In this document: positions 15,760 through 23,781 of the stretch, in pieces
Layout: each line of letters opens with the position of its first letter
Position numbering within the stretch: position 1 is the stretch's first letter
Assembly: GCA_963784995.1 (NCBI GenBank)
Contig: CAWATZ010000009.1
Span: forward strand, 1-53,563
Direction: 5' to 3'
Length of the DNA stretch: 53,563 bases
Source: CAWATZ01 sp963784995
GTDB lineage: Bacteria; Planctomycetota; Planctomycetia; Gemmatales; Gemmataceae
Notes under the pieces: model-generated
Seen by the model: the letters and a program-made list of their open reading frames with translations, nothing else
The model's database searches: none
Told to the model about the DNA's origin: nothing
Made by a program: the position numbers and the translations under genes

Positions 15760-18354
15760 ATGAGCAAGGCGACGATTGCGTACAGTCTGGGGGCAATCCT
15801 GGGGCTCCTGCTGCTGTCGGGGCAAGGGCGGGCGGAGGGCCAGGCCACTCCGCCGCAGCCTTACGTGGTGCTGGTCGGCATCAGCAAGTATGCCGACGCC
15901 AAGATCAAGCCGCGCACCCACGCCGAGGATGACGCCAGGGCCCTCTACGATCTGTTCACCAACAAGGACTACCTCGGAGTTGACAAGAAGCACGTCAAGC
16001 TGCTGCTGGGCAGCCCGGACGGCAAGCGCGGCAGCCAACCTGCAACGCGAGAGAACATCCTCAAGGCGCTGCAGTGGCTGGCCAGCGAGGCCCGCGGCAA
16101 GGACCCGGTGATCTTCGCCTTCTTCGGCAACGGCGGGCCCCTGGGCGACCTGGGGGACCGGCGGTGCTACTTCGCGGCGGATTCCACGTTCAAGGACCGC
16201 GACAAGGATGCCATCGCCGCCGCGGACGTGGGCGAGGCCCTCAAGAACCTCAAGTCGCGCGAGTTCGCCACCTTCCTCGACGTGGATTTCAAGGGGTTCG
16301 ACTCCGAGTCGGTCGAGCCCAACCTGGGCGCCAATCCCTACCGGGAGTTCCTCGGCGACGACGGCACCGAGGAAAAAGGTCCCATCTCCGGCCGGGTCGT
16401 GTTCCTGGCGACCAACGGCCTGTCCACCTCGCTGGACCTCAAGGAGCATGGCCTGTTCGCCAAGGTCCTCCTCGAAGGGCTCAAGGGAGCGGCCGACAAG
16501 GATGGCTACGAGCCCGATGGTCAGATCACGGTCGATGAGCTGTCGTCCTACCTCGACAAGCGCATTCCCAGGCTGGCCAATGAGTTCGGCAAGACCAGGG
16601 AAGAAAAGAACCAGCAGCACTGGGTGCTGGGCGGCCGAGCGAACCACTTCGTACTGACACACAACCCGGCCGTCATGCCGGCGGTCAAGGAACGCCTGGA
16701 AAAACTGGAGACGCTGCTCAAGGACAGCAAGATGCCAGCCAAGTTTGGCGTCGAGGGCCGGCAATTGCTCGAGCGCATGCCCCGGCTGACGTACCAGCGC
16801 AACCTGCGCAAGGATTACCAGGCCCTGGTGGACGGCACGATCGACCAGGAGACCTTCGAGACGCGGCGCGACGCCATCCTGGAAGGGACCCGGCTGCGCG
16901 ACGCCGATGCGGCCCAATATGCCAAGAAGGTCATCGAGGCCAGCGAGCTGGTCAAGGAGAACTACGTCAAGGAGATCAACCAGGGCGACCTGGTGGCGGC
17001 GGGCATCAAGGGGCTGTACCGGCGCATCGAGGAGAAAGCTCCGCCCGAGATCGAGGCCAAGCTCAAGACGGTCAAGAAAATGAACGAGGAAGAGCTGACC
17101 AAGCTGCTTTCTGATGTCCGCTTGCAGCTCGGCAAGCGCGAGGACCTCGACAAGCACAAGGACCTGGACATCACCCTGCAGCGGATGCTGGCTCACCTCG
17201 ATCCCTATACGACCTACATCGATCCGGAATCGCTGACCCGGTTCAATCAGGACATCACCGGCAACTTCCGGGGCATTGGCATCCAGATCCGCAAGGACAA
17301 CGCCAGCGACATGCTGCTGGTGGTGACGCCAATCAAGGGCAGCCCGGCTTACAAGGCGGGCCTGCAGGCCGGCGACATCGTCACCAGGATCAGGCGCGAG
17401 GTCGATAGCGAAGGCAAAGCCCTGGCGGAACCGGAGGAGATCTCCACCAAGGGACTGGCCCTGTCCGACGCGGTCAAGAAGATCCTCGGCAAGGAAGGCA
17501 CCAAGGTCAAGCTGACGGTGCAGCGCGAGGGCGAGCCCAAGCCGCTGGAGTTCGAGCTGACCCGTGCCCAGATCGAGGTCGAGACCATCCTGGGCCACAA
17601 GCGCGACAGCGACGACAACTGGGACTACGTGATCGACAAGGAAAACAAGATCGCCTACGTCCGGCTGACCTCGTTCCAGCGCAACAGCTATCGCGATCTG
17701 ATCAAGGTGATGCGCGACCTGAGCAAGCAAGGCGTCAAGGGCTTTGTCTTCGATCTCCGCTTCAACCCGGGCGGACTGCTGGACAGCGCGGTCAAGATCA
17801 GCGACCTGTTCGTCAGCGATGGTCTGATCGTGAGCATCCGGCCGCGGGTCGGCAAGCCGTCGGCGTTCCACGGCCATGCGGACAACAGCCTGCTGGACTT
17901 TCCGATGGTCTGTCTGGTCAACGGCGCCAGCGCCAGCGGCAGCGAGATCGTCTCGGCGGCGCTGCAGGACCACAACCGGGCCTGGATCGTGGGCGAGCGC
18001 AGCTATGGCAAGGGCAGCGTCCAGAACATCCAGCCGTTCGAGGGCGGCGAGATCAAGCTGACCACTGCCTCCTTCTGGCGTCCCAGCGGCAAGAACCTCA
18101 ACAAGTCCAGCACCGCCGGCAAGGAGGAGGACGAATGGGGCGTCGTCCCCGACAAGGAAATCAAGCTCTCCCGCAAGGAGCGTGAGGACCTGTACGAAGC
18201 CCTGCACGAGTCCGAGATCATCGCGCGCAAGGACGGCAAGGGCACCAAGGAGACCAAGCCCGAGTTCAAGGACAAGCAGCTGGAGGAGGCGCTGAAGTAT
18301 CTCCGCAAGGAGATCAAGGTCGGCAATCCTCCGAAGCCGAAGAAGGTCGGCTGA
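15760..18354 (+). CDS. Pseudo-caspase domain fused to PDZ-S41 protease
   Basis: The 864-residue exported protein has a signal peptide (AYSLGAILGLLLLSGQGRAE), then a caspase-like fold at ~33-290 starting PYVVLVGISKYAD. Both catalytic residues are missing: the usual HG is NG (FFGNGG, N124) and the usual Cys is Asp (FLDVDFKG, D176). After a helical linker comes a PDZ domain (~500-600, GIGIQIRKDN to VQREGE) and a C-terminal-processing S41 peptidase domain (~625-790). The S41 Ser/Lys dyad appears intact, S726 in ASGSE and K751 in YGKGS, 25 residues apart as in E. coli Prc. The caspase part may therefore be a binding module while S41 cuts, probably in the periplasm. The ATG at 15760 begins the signal peptide, with AAAGGA upstream. 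It follows two serpins, but serpins are not known to inhibit S41 enzymes. Confidence 0.88.
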   Translation: MSKATIAYSLGAILGLLLLSGQGRAEGQATPPQPYVVLVGISKYADAKIKPRTHAEDDARALYDLFTNKDYLGVDKKHVKLLLGSPDGKRGSQPATRENILKALQWLASEARGKDPVIFAFFGNGGPLGDLGDRRCYFAADSTFKDRDKDAIAAADVGEALKNLKSREFATFLDVDFKGFDSESVEPNLGANPYREFLGDDGTEEKGPISGRVVFLATNGLSTSLDLKEHGLFAKVLLEGLKGAADKDGYEPDGQITVDELSSYLDKRIPRLANEFGKTREEKNQQHWVLGGRANHFVLTHNPAVMPAVKERLEKLETLLKDSKMPAKFGVEGRQLLERMPRLTYQRNLRKDYQALVDGTIDQETFETRRDAILEGTRLRDADAAQYAKKVIEASELVKENYVKEINQGDLVAAGIKGLYRRIEEKAPPEIEAKLKTVKKMNEEELTKLLSDVRLQLGKREDLDKHKDLDITLQRMLAHLDPYTTYIDPESLTRFNQDITGNFRGIGIQIRKDNASDMLLVVTPIKGSPAYKAGLQAGDIVTRIRREVDSEGKALAEPEEISTKGLALSDAVKKILGKEGTKVKLTVQREGEPKPLEFELTRAQIEVETILGHKRDSDDNWDYVIDKENKIAYVRLTSFQRNSYRDLIKVMRDLSKQGVKGFVFDLRFNPGGLLDSAVKISDLFVSDGLIVSIRPRVGKPSAFHGHADNSLLDFPMVCLVNGASASGSEIVSAALQDHNRAWIVGERSYGKGSVQNIQPFEGGEIKLTTASFWRPSGKNLNKSSTAGKEEDEWGVVPDKEIKLSRKEREDLYEALHESEIIARKDGKGTKETKPEFKDKQLEEALKYLRKEIKVGNPPKPKKVG

Positions 18355-18384
18355 GGAACGCCACACAAGCCCGAATCGGCCGTT

Positions 18385-18410
18385 GTGGCACGGTCTCCAG
18401 ACCGTGCCAC
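18385..18410. repeat. 12-bp hairpin after the protease gene
   Basis: A perfect hairpin with arms GTGGCACGGTCT and its complement and a two-base loop lies 31 bases after the protease stop. There is no T-run after it, so a Rho-independent terminator is only possible, not clear. Similar GTGGCACGGTCT-type palindromes are often seen as dispersed repeats. Confidence 0.55.
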
Positions 18411-18469
18411 GGGCGAGCCCGCACGCCTGCGTGCGCTCCGGCCGGCAGGCCGGCCTCCGCTTTGGCGTC

Positions 18470-18533
18470 AGCCCGCCGGTGGGAGTCTCCTACCGGCGGG
18501 CTTACGCCGCGCCGCTCGCCCTTTCAGCAGGAC
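18470..18533. repeat. Palindrome plus repeat shared with 15690-15733
   Basis: AGCCCGCCGGT at 18470-18480 pairs with ACCGGCGGGCT at 18492-18502 around a short inner stem (GGAG, CTCC). The right arm and following bases repeat the sequence found before the protease gene at 15690-15733. The rest of the 18355-18606 gap holds a GGCCGGCAGGCCGGCC palindrome and no gene. Confidence 0.5.
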
Positions 18534-18606
18534 TTCGTTTCGCGACGTATCCTTTCCTGGTGTTATCCAGGCTCACTTGGAAGGATGAAGCGGAGCGAAG
18601 AACCTC

Positions 18607-19716
18607 ATGCGCTGGTACGTCCTGCGAACGCTGCTGCACAAGGAATGGCTGCGCCACCTGGCCAACCGCGGCGGCATCGCTCTGGTGCTGCTGCTGGTCG
18701 TGGCCTCGATGCTCCTCTCTTTCTTCAACCCCACCCAGGGCCCTGCCGGCGGCCTGGCCCCGGGAGTCCAGCGCTGCTTCGTCGATTACTGGCGAGGCGA
18801 TCCCTTCGTCAAGCACCTGAGCGATAACGTCCCCGAGGAGATGCGGCACCAGCTGGTGTTTCGCAACGTCTTTCGGTCCGCTGCCACGGACGCGCAGGGT
18901 CGGATCGTCTATCCGCAGAACACCGGGGCGATCCAGATCCGCAACGGCAAGGAAGCGGGAGCCTCTTATCAGGTGCTGTTCTGGCATCCCGGGACCGATC
19001 GCCTGGCACTCGCTCCGTTCGAGGCCTGGTTCTGGAAGGAAGCCCTGCGTTATCAGCAGATGCGGACGATGGCGGCCTCTTCACCAACCGAAACGATCGG
19101 CCTGCCCGTTGTCGAGGACCAACGGCAGGGCCTGAAAGGAGGCCTGGACTCGAAATCGGGACTGGCCACCGCCCTGGTGCTGTTCGGTCTGTTCTTTGTG
19201 TGCGTCTACCTGCTCCCCTCACTGAACTGCGAGGAGCGGGAACGCGGTGTCTTGCTCGCTCAGATGCTGTCGCCGGCGTCGCCGCGGGAAATCCTGGCCG
19301 CACGGTTCCTCTTCTATCCGGTGCTCGCTGTGGGACTGGCCGCGACCCTGGCCGGCACTTACGCTCCGGCGGTCCTGCTGCGGCCGTTTTTCTGGATGGC
19401 CTTGCTGATGGTCGTCGGCGGGGCGATGGGCATCGGCCTGACCATTGCCAGCCTGGCCCGGACGCAGCGAACCGCGAGCATGGGAGCGATGTGCTATGTG
19501 ATGGTCGTGGCCCTGCTGCTGTTCATTTGCCAGCAAAACGGCATCCCCTTCCTGCCCTATCTGGCGCTGGAGTATCACGGCCCGCGCATGATCCATGCGG
19601 CCCTGACCGATTCGGTGCTGTGGTATCACTGGGGCCATCTGGCGGCGGCGGGCGTGCTCTCGGTGACGTGGATCGGCGTTGCGACGGTGCTGTTCCGGCG
19701 TTACGGCTGGCAGTGA
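18607..19716 (+). CDS. ABC-2/CcmB-like membrane permease
   Basis: The 369-residue membrane protein starts with a cytoplasmic segment (LLHKEWLRHLANRG) and a first membrane helix, GIALVLLLVVASMLLSFF. A ~150-residue extracytoplasmic loop follows, and then five to six helices in the second half (TALVLFGLFFVCVYLLPSL, FYPVLAVGLAATLAGTYA, FWMALLMVVGGAMGIGLTIA, MVVALLLFICQQ). Between them, NCEERERGVLLAQMLSPASP is the coupling-helix type seen in ABC-2 permeases, as in CcmB. It should export an unknown substrate with an ATPase encoded elsewhere; none is next to it. The ATG at 18607 has GGAG 12 bases upstream, a weak spacing. Its 3' end overlaps convergent larB by 16 bases. Confidence 0.7.
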   Translation: MRWYVLRTLLHKEWLRHLANRGGIALVLLLVVASMLLSFFNPTQGPAGGLAPGVQRCFVDYWRGDPFVKHLSDNVPEEMRHQLVFRNVFRSAATDAQGRIVYPQNTGAIQIRNGKEAGASYQVLFWHPGTDRLALAPFEAWFWKEALRYQQMRTMAASSPTETIGLPVVEDQRQGLKGGLDSKSGLATALVLFGLFFVCVYLLPSLNCEERERGVLLAQMLSPASPREILAARFLFYPVLAVGLAATLAGTYAPAVLLRPFFWMALLMVVGGAMGIGLTIASLARTQRTASMGAMCYVMVVALLLFICQQNGIPFLPYLALEYHGPRMIHAALTDSVLWYHWGHLAAAGVLSVTWIGVATVLFRRYGWQ

Positions 19717-20477
19717 GGGGCTTTCCGCCGGGCGATCAGGGCGGCCACGTAGCCGCCCTTGAAACCGCTGTCGATGTTGACGACCACCACGTTGGCCGAG
19801 CAAGCGTTGAGCATGGTCAGCAGCGGCGCCACACCCTGAAACGCAGCCCCATAGCCGATGCTCGTCGGCACCGCCACCACCGGGCAATCGACCAGTCCGC
19901 CCACGACGCTCGGCAGCGCACCGTCCATCCCGGCCGCGACCACGATCACGTCCGCGCCCCGCAGGGTATCGCAGTGACGCAGCAGCCGGTGAATGCCCGC
20001 GACGCCCACGTCGGCGATCAGCTCGGCGTTGCAGCCCAGGGCGCGAACGGTGACGACCGCTTCTTCCGCGACCGGCAAATCGCTGGTCCCCGCCGTGACC
20101 ACAACCACCCGACCGACGAGCGGCTTCGCGGCCGAGCCGGGCGCGGGCAGCCAGAAGGTGCGGGCCACCCGGTTCTGCTCGGCCTGGGGAAACGTCCGGC
20201 CCAGGTACTCCGCCTGCTCGGGGTTGACCCGCGTGGCCAGGCAGTCCTGGTTGGCCTCGACCAGCTTCCGCACCACACCCTCGACCCAGGGGGGCGTCTT
20301 GCCCTCGCAGAAGATCACCTCGGGAAAGCCGCAGCGCTGCCGGCGCTGCAGATCGACGTGAGCAAAACCCAGATCGGCGACCTCCTTGCTGGCCTGCAAA
20401 CGGCGCAGCGCCTCGGCCACCGGCACCTGGCCGGCCTGGACCTGCTCCAGCAGGGCGAGCAAATCGTCGGCAGCCAT
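19701..20477 (-). CDS. larB: LarB, nickel-pincer cofactor biosynthesis (carboxylase)
   Basis: LarB carboxylates and hydrolyses nicotinic acid adenine dinucleotide as the first step in making the nickel-pincer cofactor of lactate racemase and related LarA enzymes. The 258 residues match the family: an N-terminal helical region ending DLGFAHVDLQRRQRCGFPEV, FCEGKTPPWVEGVV, then a PurE-like half with TAGTSDLPVAEEA, VGVAGIHRLL, VAAGMDGALPSVVGGLVDCP and VPTSIGYGAAFQGVAPLL. The ATG at 20475-20477, after GGGAGAG, is preferred to an upstream start 51 bases away. No larC, larE or larA lies beside it, so the rest of the pathway must be elsewhere. It lies 73 bases downstream of glyA on the same strand and may share its transcript. 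Confidence 0.9.
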   Translation of the reverse strand: MAADDLLALLEQVQAGQVPVAEALRRLQASKEVADLGFAHVDLQRRQRCGFPEVIFCEGKTPPWVEGVVRKLVEANQDCLATRVNPEQAEYLGRTFPQAEQNRVARTFWLPAPGSAAKPLVGRVVVVTAGTSDLPVAEEAVVTVRALGCNAELIADVGVAGIHRLLRHCDTLRGADVIVVAAGMDGALPSVVGGLVDCPVVAVPTSIGYGAAFQGVAPLLTMLNACSANVVVVNIDSGFKGGYVAALIARRKAPHCQP

Positions 20478-20550
20478 CAGCTCTCTCCCGTTGTTGGCCC
20501 CGCCCCGTGGGTCGCGCAGCGCACCCACGGGTTGGATGGTAGGGCGCCTC

Positions 20551-21801
20551 TCACTCCTTGTTCGCCGGCGTGGGGTATTGCTGGCTCAGCTCGCGCACCT
20601 GGCCGCGGACGCGCTGAAGCACGGCCTGGTCCTCCGGGGCGGCCAGCACCTCGCCGATCCAGGCGCCGATCCGGCGCATTTCCGTCTCGCGCATGCCCCG
20701 CGTCGTCAGGGCCGGCGTGCCGATGCGAATCCCCGATGGATCGAGCGGCGGCCGGGTCTCGAAGGGGATCGTGTTGCGGTTAACGGTGATGCCGGCCAGG
20801 TCCAGCGCCTTCTCGGCGATCTTGCCCGTCAGGCCCCGCGAGGTCACGTCCACCAGCATCAGATGGTTGTCGGTGCCGCCTGAAACCAGCCTGAAACCGT
20901 GCGACTGCAATTCGTGGGCCAGGGTACGAGCGTTGGCGATTGTCTGGGCGGCGTAGGACTTGAAGGCCGGTTTCAGCGCTTCGCCGAAGCCGACCGCCTT
21001 GGCCGCGATGACGTGCATCAGCGGGCCGCCCTGGATGCCGGGGAAGACCACCTGGTTGATCTTCTGGGCCCACTCCTTGGAGCGCGTCAGCACGAAGCCG
21101 CCACGCGGGCCGCGCAGGGTCTTGTGTGTGGTCGAGGTGACGAAGTCGGACCAGGGCATCGGGTTGGGATGCTGCTCGCCGGCCACCAGACCGGCCACGT
21201 GGGCCATGTCCACCATGAACAGGCATTTGTTGTCCCGGCAGATCTCGGCGAAGGTGCTGAAATCGATCGTCCGCGGATAGGCGCTGGCCCCGGCCACGAT
21301 CAGCTTCGGCTTGTGTTCGCGGGCCAGCCGGGCCACCTGGTCGAAGTCGATGCGCTGATCGTCCTGGCGGACGCCGTAGTGGAACACCTTGTACAGCTTG
21401 CCCGAGAAATTCAGGTGCATGCCGTGGGTGAGATGGCCGCCGTGGGATAGGTTCATCGCCAGGTAAGTGTCGCCCGGCTCCAGGCAGGCGAAATACACGG
21501 CCATGTTGGCCTGGGCCCCGGAGTGCGGCTGGACGTTGACGAACTCCGCTCCGAACAGCTTGCCCGCCCGCTCGATGGCCAGCCGTTCGACCACGTCCAC
21601 GTACTCGCAGCCGCCGTAGTAGCGCCGGCCGGGGTAGCCCTCGGCGTACTTGTTGGTCATCTCGCAGCCCTGGGCGGCCATCACGGCCGGGCTGGCGTAG
21701 TTCTCCGAGGCGATCATCTCCAGACCGTCCTGCTGGCGGCGGCGTTCGTCCTTGATCGCCTGCCAGACCTCGGGATCGACGGATTCGATTGGATTGCTCA
21801 T
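20551..21801 (-). CDS. glyA: Serine hydroxymethyltransferase
   Basis: This PLP enzyme interconverts serine and glycine while loading methylene on tetrahydrofolate. At 416 residues it has the normal length. Landmarks include MIASENYASPAVM near the start, NKYAEGYPGRRYYGGCEYVD, NVQPHSGAQAN, LSHGGHLTHG, VDMAHVAGLVA, and the PLP-lysine motif STTHKTLRGPRGG. SGGTDNHLMLVDV and GIRIGTPALTTRGM follow near the end. All expected active-site residues appear present. The start ATG overlaps the stop of the upstream HAD gene by four bases (ATGA), so the two are translationally coupled. The enzyme is cytoplasmic and likely essential. Confidence 0.97.
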   Translation of the reverse strand: MSNPIESVDPEVWQAIKDERRRQQDGLEMIASENYASPAVMAAQGCEMTNKYAEGYPGRRYYGGCEYVDVVERLAIERAGKLFGAEFVNVQPHSGAQANMAVYFACLEPGDTYLAMNLSHGGHLTHGMHLNFSGKLYKVFHYGVRQDDQRIDFDQVARLAREHKPKLIVAGASAYPRTIDFSTFAEICRDNKCLFMVDMAHVAGLVAGEQHPNPMPWSDFVTSTTHKTLRGPRGGFVLTRSKEWAQKINQVVFPGIQGGPLMHVIAAKAVGFGEALKPAFKSYAAQTIANARTLAHELQSHGFRLVSGGTDNHLMLVDVTSRGLTGKIAEKALDLAGITVNRNTIPFETRPPLDPSGIRIGTPALTTRGMRETEMRRIGAWIGEVLAAPEDQAVLQRVRGQVRELSQQYPTPANKE

Positions 21802-22421
21802 GGTTCTTGCGTCCTCACGTAAATGCCTACCTCGGCCAGCCGCTCCTGAATTCTATCCCCGCGACGATAGACCAGCCCCTGCCAGCCGGCTTCCTGCGCC
21901 GCGGCCACGTTGGCCGGCAGATCATCGATGAACAGGCACTCCGCCGCAGGGCAGCCCGCCAGTTCCCGGCAATGATCGTAAATCCGCCGGTTCGGCTTGC
22001 GGACGCCCACCTGGTGCGACAGCACCAGGGCGTCGAAGAAACGCAAGGTGTCGGCGAACTGACGCGACAGCTGCTCGAAATGCAGCTCGTTGGTGTTGCT
22101 CAGCAGCAGGAGCCGATAGCGCTCACGCAACCGGGGCACGGCGGCGCAGACGTCCGGGTTGGGCTCGAACATGTCGGCGTAGGCCAGGCCGATCTCGTGG
22201 TCGCTGCCGGTCAGCCGGCAGTGTTGCCGCAGGTGCTGGAGCAGTTGCTCGGTGGTCAACTGCCCCGATTCGTAGGCATGCTCCAGCTGGCCGGCGAAGA
22301 CCAGGGCCTGGATCGCTTCCGCCGCGAGTTCGGAGTGCGCCGCCAGCTGCTGGGCTGCCTTGAGATGGCTGAAAAAAGCCACGACGTTGCCAAAATCAAA
22401 AACGATGGTGCTGATCTTCAT
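21798..22421 (-). CDS. HAD-superfamily phosphatase, YihX-like
   Basis: The 207-residue protein has the HAD motifs in order: motif I FDFGNVV, where the second Asp is replaced by Asn as in YihX-type phosphatases; motif II LLLLSNTNELH; the motif III lysine in GVRKPNRRIYDHC; and motif IV FIDDLPANVAAAQEAGW. The cap between motifs I and II is helical. The closest known role is dephosphorylation of a sugar phosphate such as glucose-1-phosphate, but the substrate is not certain. It is the first gene of the minus-strand cluster, overlaps glyA by four bases, and faces the tadE gene across a divergent region. Confidence 0.85.
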   Translation of the reverse strand: MKISTIVFDFGNVVAFFSHLKAAQQLAAHSELAAEAIQALVFAGQLEHAYESGQLTTEQLLQHLRQHCRLTGSDHEIGLAYADMFEPNPDVCAAVPRLRERYRLLLLSNTNELHFEQLSRQFADTLRFFDALVLSHQVGVRKPNRRIYDHCRELAGCPAAECLFIDDLPANVAAAQEAGWQGLVYRRGDRIQERLAEVGIYVRTQEP

Positions 22422-22451
22422 GTTGACTTTGTAGCGGTCAGAGGCCGACGG

Positions 22452-22465
22452 TCAACGTTCGTTGA
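22452..22465. promoter_or_regulatory. Small palindrome in a divergent promoter region
   Basis: TCAACG TT CGTTGA forms a 14-base palindrome between the divergent HAD phosphatase and tadE genes, 31 bases before the HAD start. It is well placed for an operator. The gap of about 235 bases must hold promoters for both directions. Nothing else in it was recognisable. Confidence 0.25.
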
Positions 22466-22656
22466 TCGCAAGGTCAAGAAATGCAGTGACTTGCGATTCT
22501 CCGGAACGAAGCAGCAGCCGACCGGGCGAAGCCATTCAGGCGCCAGATCACATTTCCCGCCGGTCCAATTGACAGACGAGCAAATAGAGTCCACTCTTTC
22601 CACAGAGGACAATTCACGTACGTGGCTGGAGAATGACACGCAGAAAAGGAAAGCCA

Positions 22657-23256
22657 ATGTCGTCCGTGCCTGTCAGCAGAACCAGGCGTCCCGCGGTTGC
22701 TGCCGTGGAACTGGCCTTCATGATGCCGTTCCTGGTCACCTTGCTCGTCGGCCTGTGGGAAATCGGCCGCTACGCCATGGTCCAGAACGTCCTGGACAGC
22801 GCGGCCAACCAGGGAGCCCGGCTGGCTGCCAACGGCGGCTACTTTTCCAGCAGCAACACCGACGACCCGATCACGGACCTGATGATCCAGGGAACCTATT
22901 CCACCGATTCGTCGGGCAACGCGGTCAACTTCGACATCCAGAAGCGCGTCCTCACCTTTCTCTCCGCTGCTGGTCTGAACACAACGGGGGCTTCCGTCAC
23001 GGTGGCCAACCTGAGCCAGAATACCAGCGGCACCTGGCCGGCGGGGACCACCACGGGAAGCTACGACCCGGCGGCGGCGGCGACCCAGCTCGATCACCTG
23101 CGCGTCACGGTCACACTCCCGTACAGCAGCGTCCAGTGGTCCACGCTGGGCATGTTCGTCTCCAATTCGGCCAACCTGACTGCCGTTGCCGATTACTATT
23201 CGCTTCGCAATTCCTCCGTCTCCATTTCGACGACAATCCCCCAACAAGTTCAGTAA
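22657..23256 (+). CDS. TadE-like pilus/secretion pseudopilin, first copy
   Basis: This 199-residue protein has a TadE-type N-terminus: a short basic segment, then AAVELAFMMPFLVTLLVGLW, with the Glu of the pseudopilin motif at the start of one membrane helix, followed by EIGRYAMVQNVLDSAANQGA. The rest (about 140 residues) is Ser/Thr-rich and would be outside the membrane. TadE proteins are minor pseudopilins of Flp/Tad pili, processed by a prepilin peptidase. The ATG at 22657 has AAGGA eight bases upstream; another ATG 24 bases earlier has GGAGA too close to be used. It starts a tadE-tadE-tadG run whose assembly machinery is not in the window. Confidence 0.8.
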   Translation: MSSVPVSRTRRPAVAAVELAFMMPFLVTLLVGLWEIGRYAMVQNVLDSAANQGARLAANGGYFSSSNTDDPITDLMIQGTYSTDSSGNAVNFDIQKRVLTFLSAAGLNTTGASVTVANLSQNTSGTWPAGTTTGSYDPAAAATQLDHLRVTVTLPYSSVQWSTLGMFVSNSANLTAVADYYSLRNSSVSISTTIPQQVQ

Positions 23257-23293
23257 CCTTCCTTGCCTTCACGCGATCCGGGAGCGACCGATC

Positions 23294-23761
23294 ATGATCC
23301 AGCGACCCCAGCAAGCAACCGGCCGGCAGGGAACCACCATTCCCGAGATGGCCCTGGTGAGCATTGTTTTCTTCATGTTCCTGTTCGGCATTCTCGAGTA
23401 TGGACGCTTCGTTTTCACCCTAAACATGCTCAATAATGCCGCCCGGGAAGGGGCCCGGTACGCCGTCGTGCAGACCACGTCGGTCAGCACCACACAGGTG
23501 CGGACTTACGTGGACGCTTACCTGACCAGTTCCAGCTCCGGGCTGCTCAATTACAGCCCCAGCAACAACATCAAGGTCTTTCAGGCCAACACCACCACGG
23601 GGGCCGACAACGGAGGAGGCTGGACCAATGCCGGCCAGGGTCAGGCGGTCGGCGTCACCATCTCCGGGACCTATAACCCGTTCTTGCCGAATTTTCTCTT
23701 CCTCAACAACTCGCTGCCGATCCAGGCGACCGCCATCATGTACAGCGAGGGAGGGCTTTGA
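23294..23761 (+). CDS. TadE-like pseudopilin, second copy
   Basis: This 155-residue protein shows the TadE layout: RQGTTIPEMALVSIVFFMFL with the conserved Glu before the hydrophobic helix, then EYGRFVFTLNMLNNAAREGA, a very typical TadE helix continuation. The distal part is Ser/Thr/Asn-rich. The start at 23294 follows GGGAGCG. It lies 37 bases after the first tadE and 20 bases before tadG, which indicates one operon. The two TadE copies differ strongly in sequence, so they are not a recent duplication. Confidence 0.82.
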   Translation: MIQRPQQATGRQGTTIPEMALVSIVFFMFLFGILEYGRFVFTLNMLNNAAREGARYAVVQTTSVSTTQVRTYVDAYLTSSSSGLLNYSPSNNIKVFQANTTTGADNGGGWTNAGQGQAVGVTISGTYNPFLPNFLFLNNSLPIQATAIMYSEGGL

Positions 23762-23781
23762 TTTCCTTTCGGGAGAGTACC

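Noticed and set aside
15862..16640. Active caspase/metacaspase
   Set aside because: Both the His and the Cys of the catalytic dyad are replaced (Asn and Asp), so proteolysis by this domain is not expected.
15649..18366. 905-codon minus-strand frame opposite the pseudo-caspase/S41 gene
   Set aside because: The plus strand carries recognisable caspase, PDZ and S41 regions; the antisense translation has only Leu/Asp/Val-rich text.
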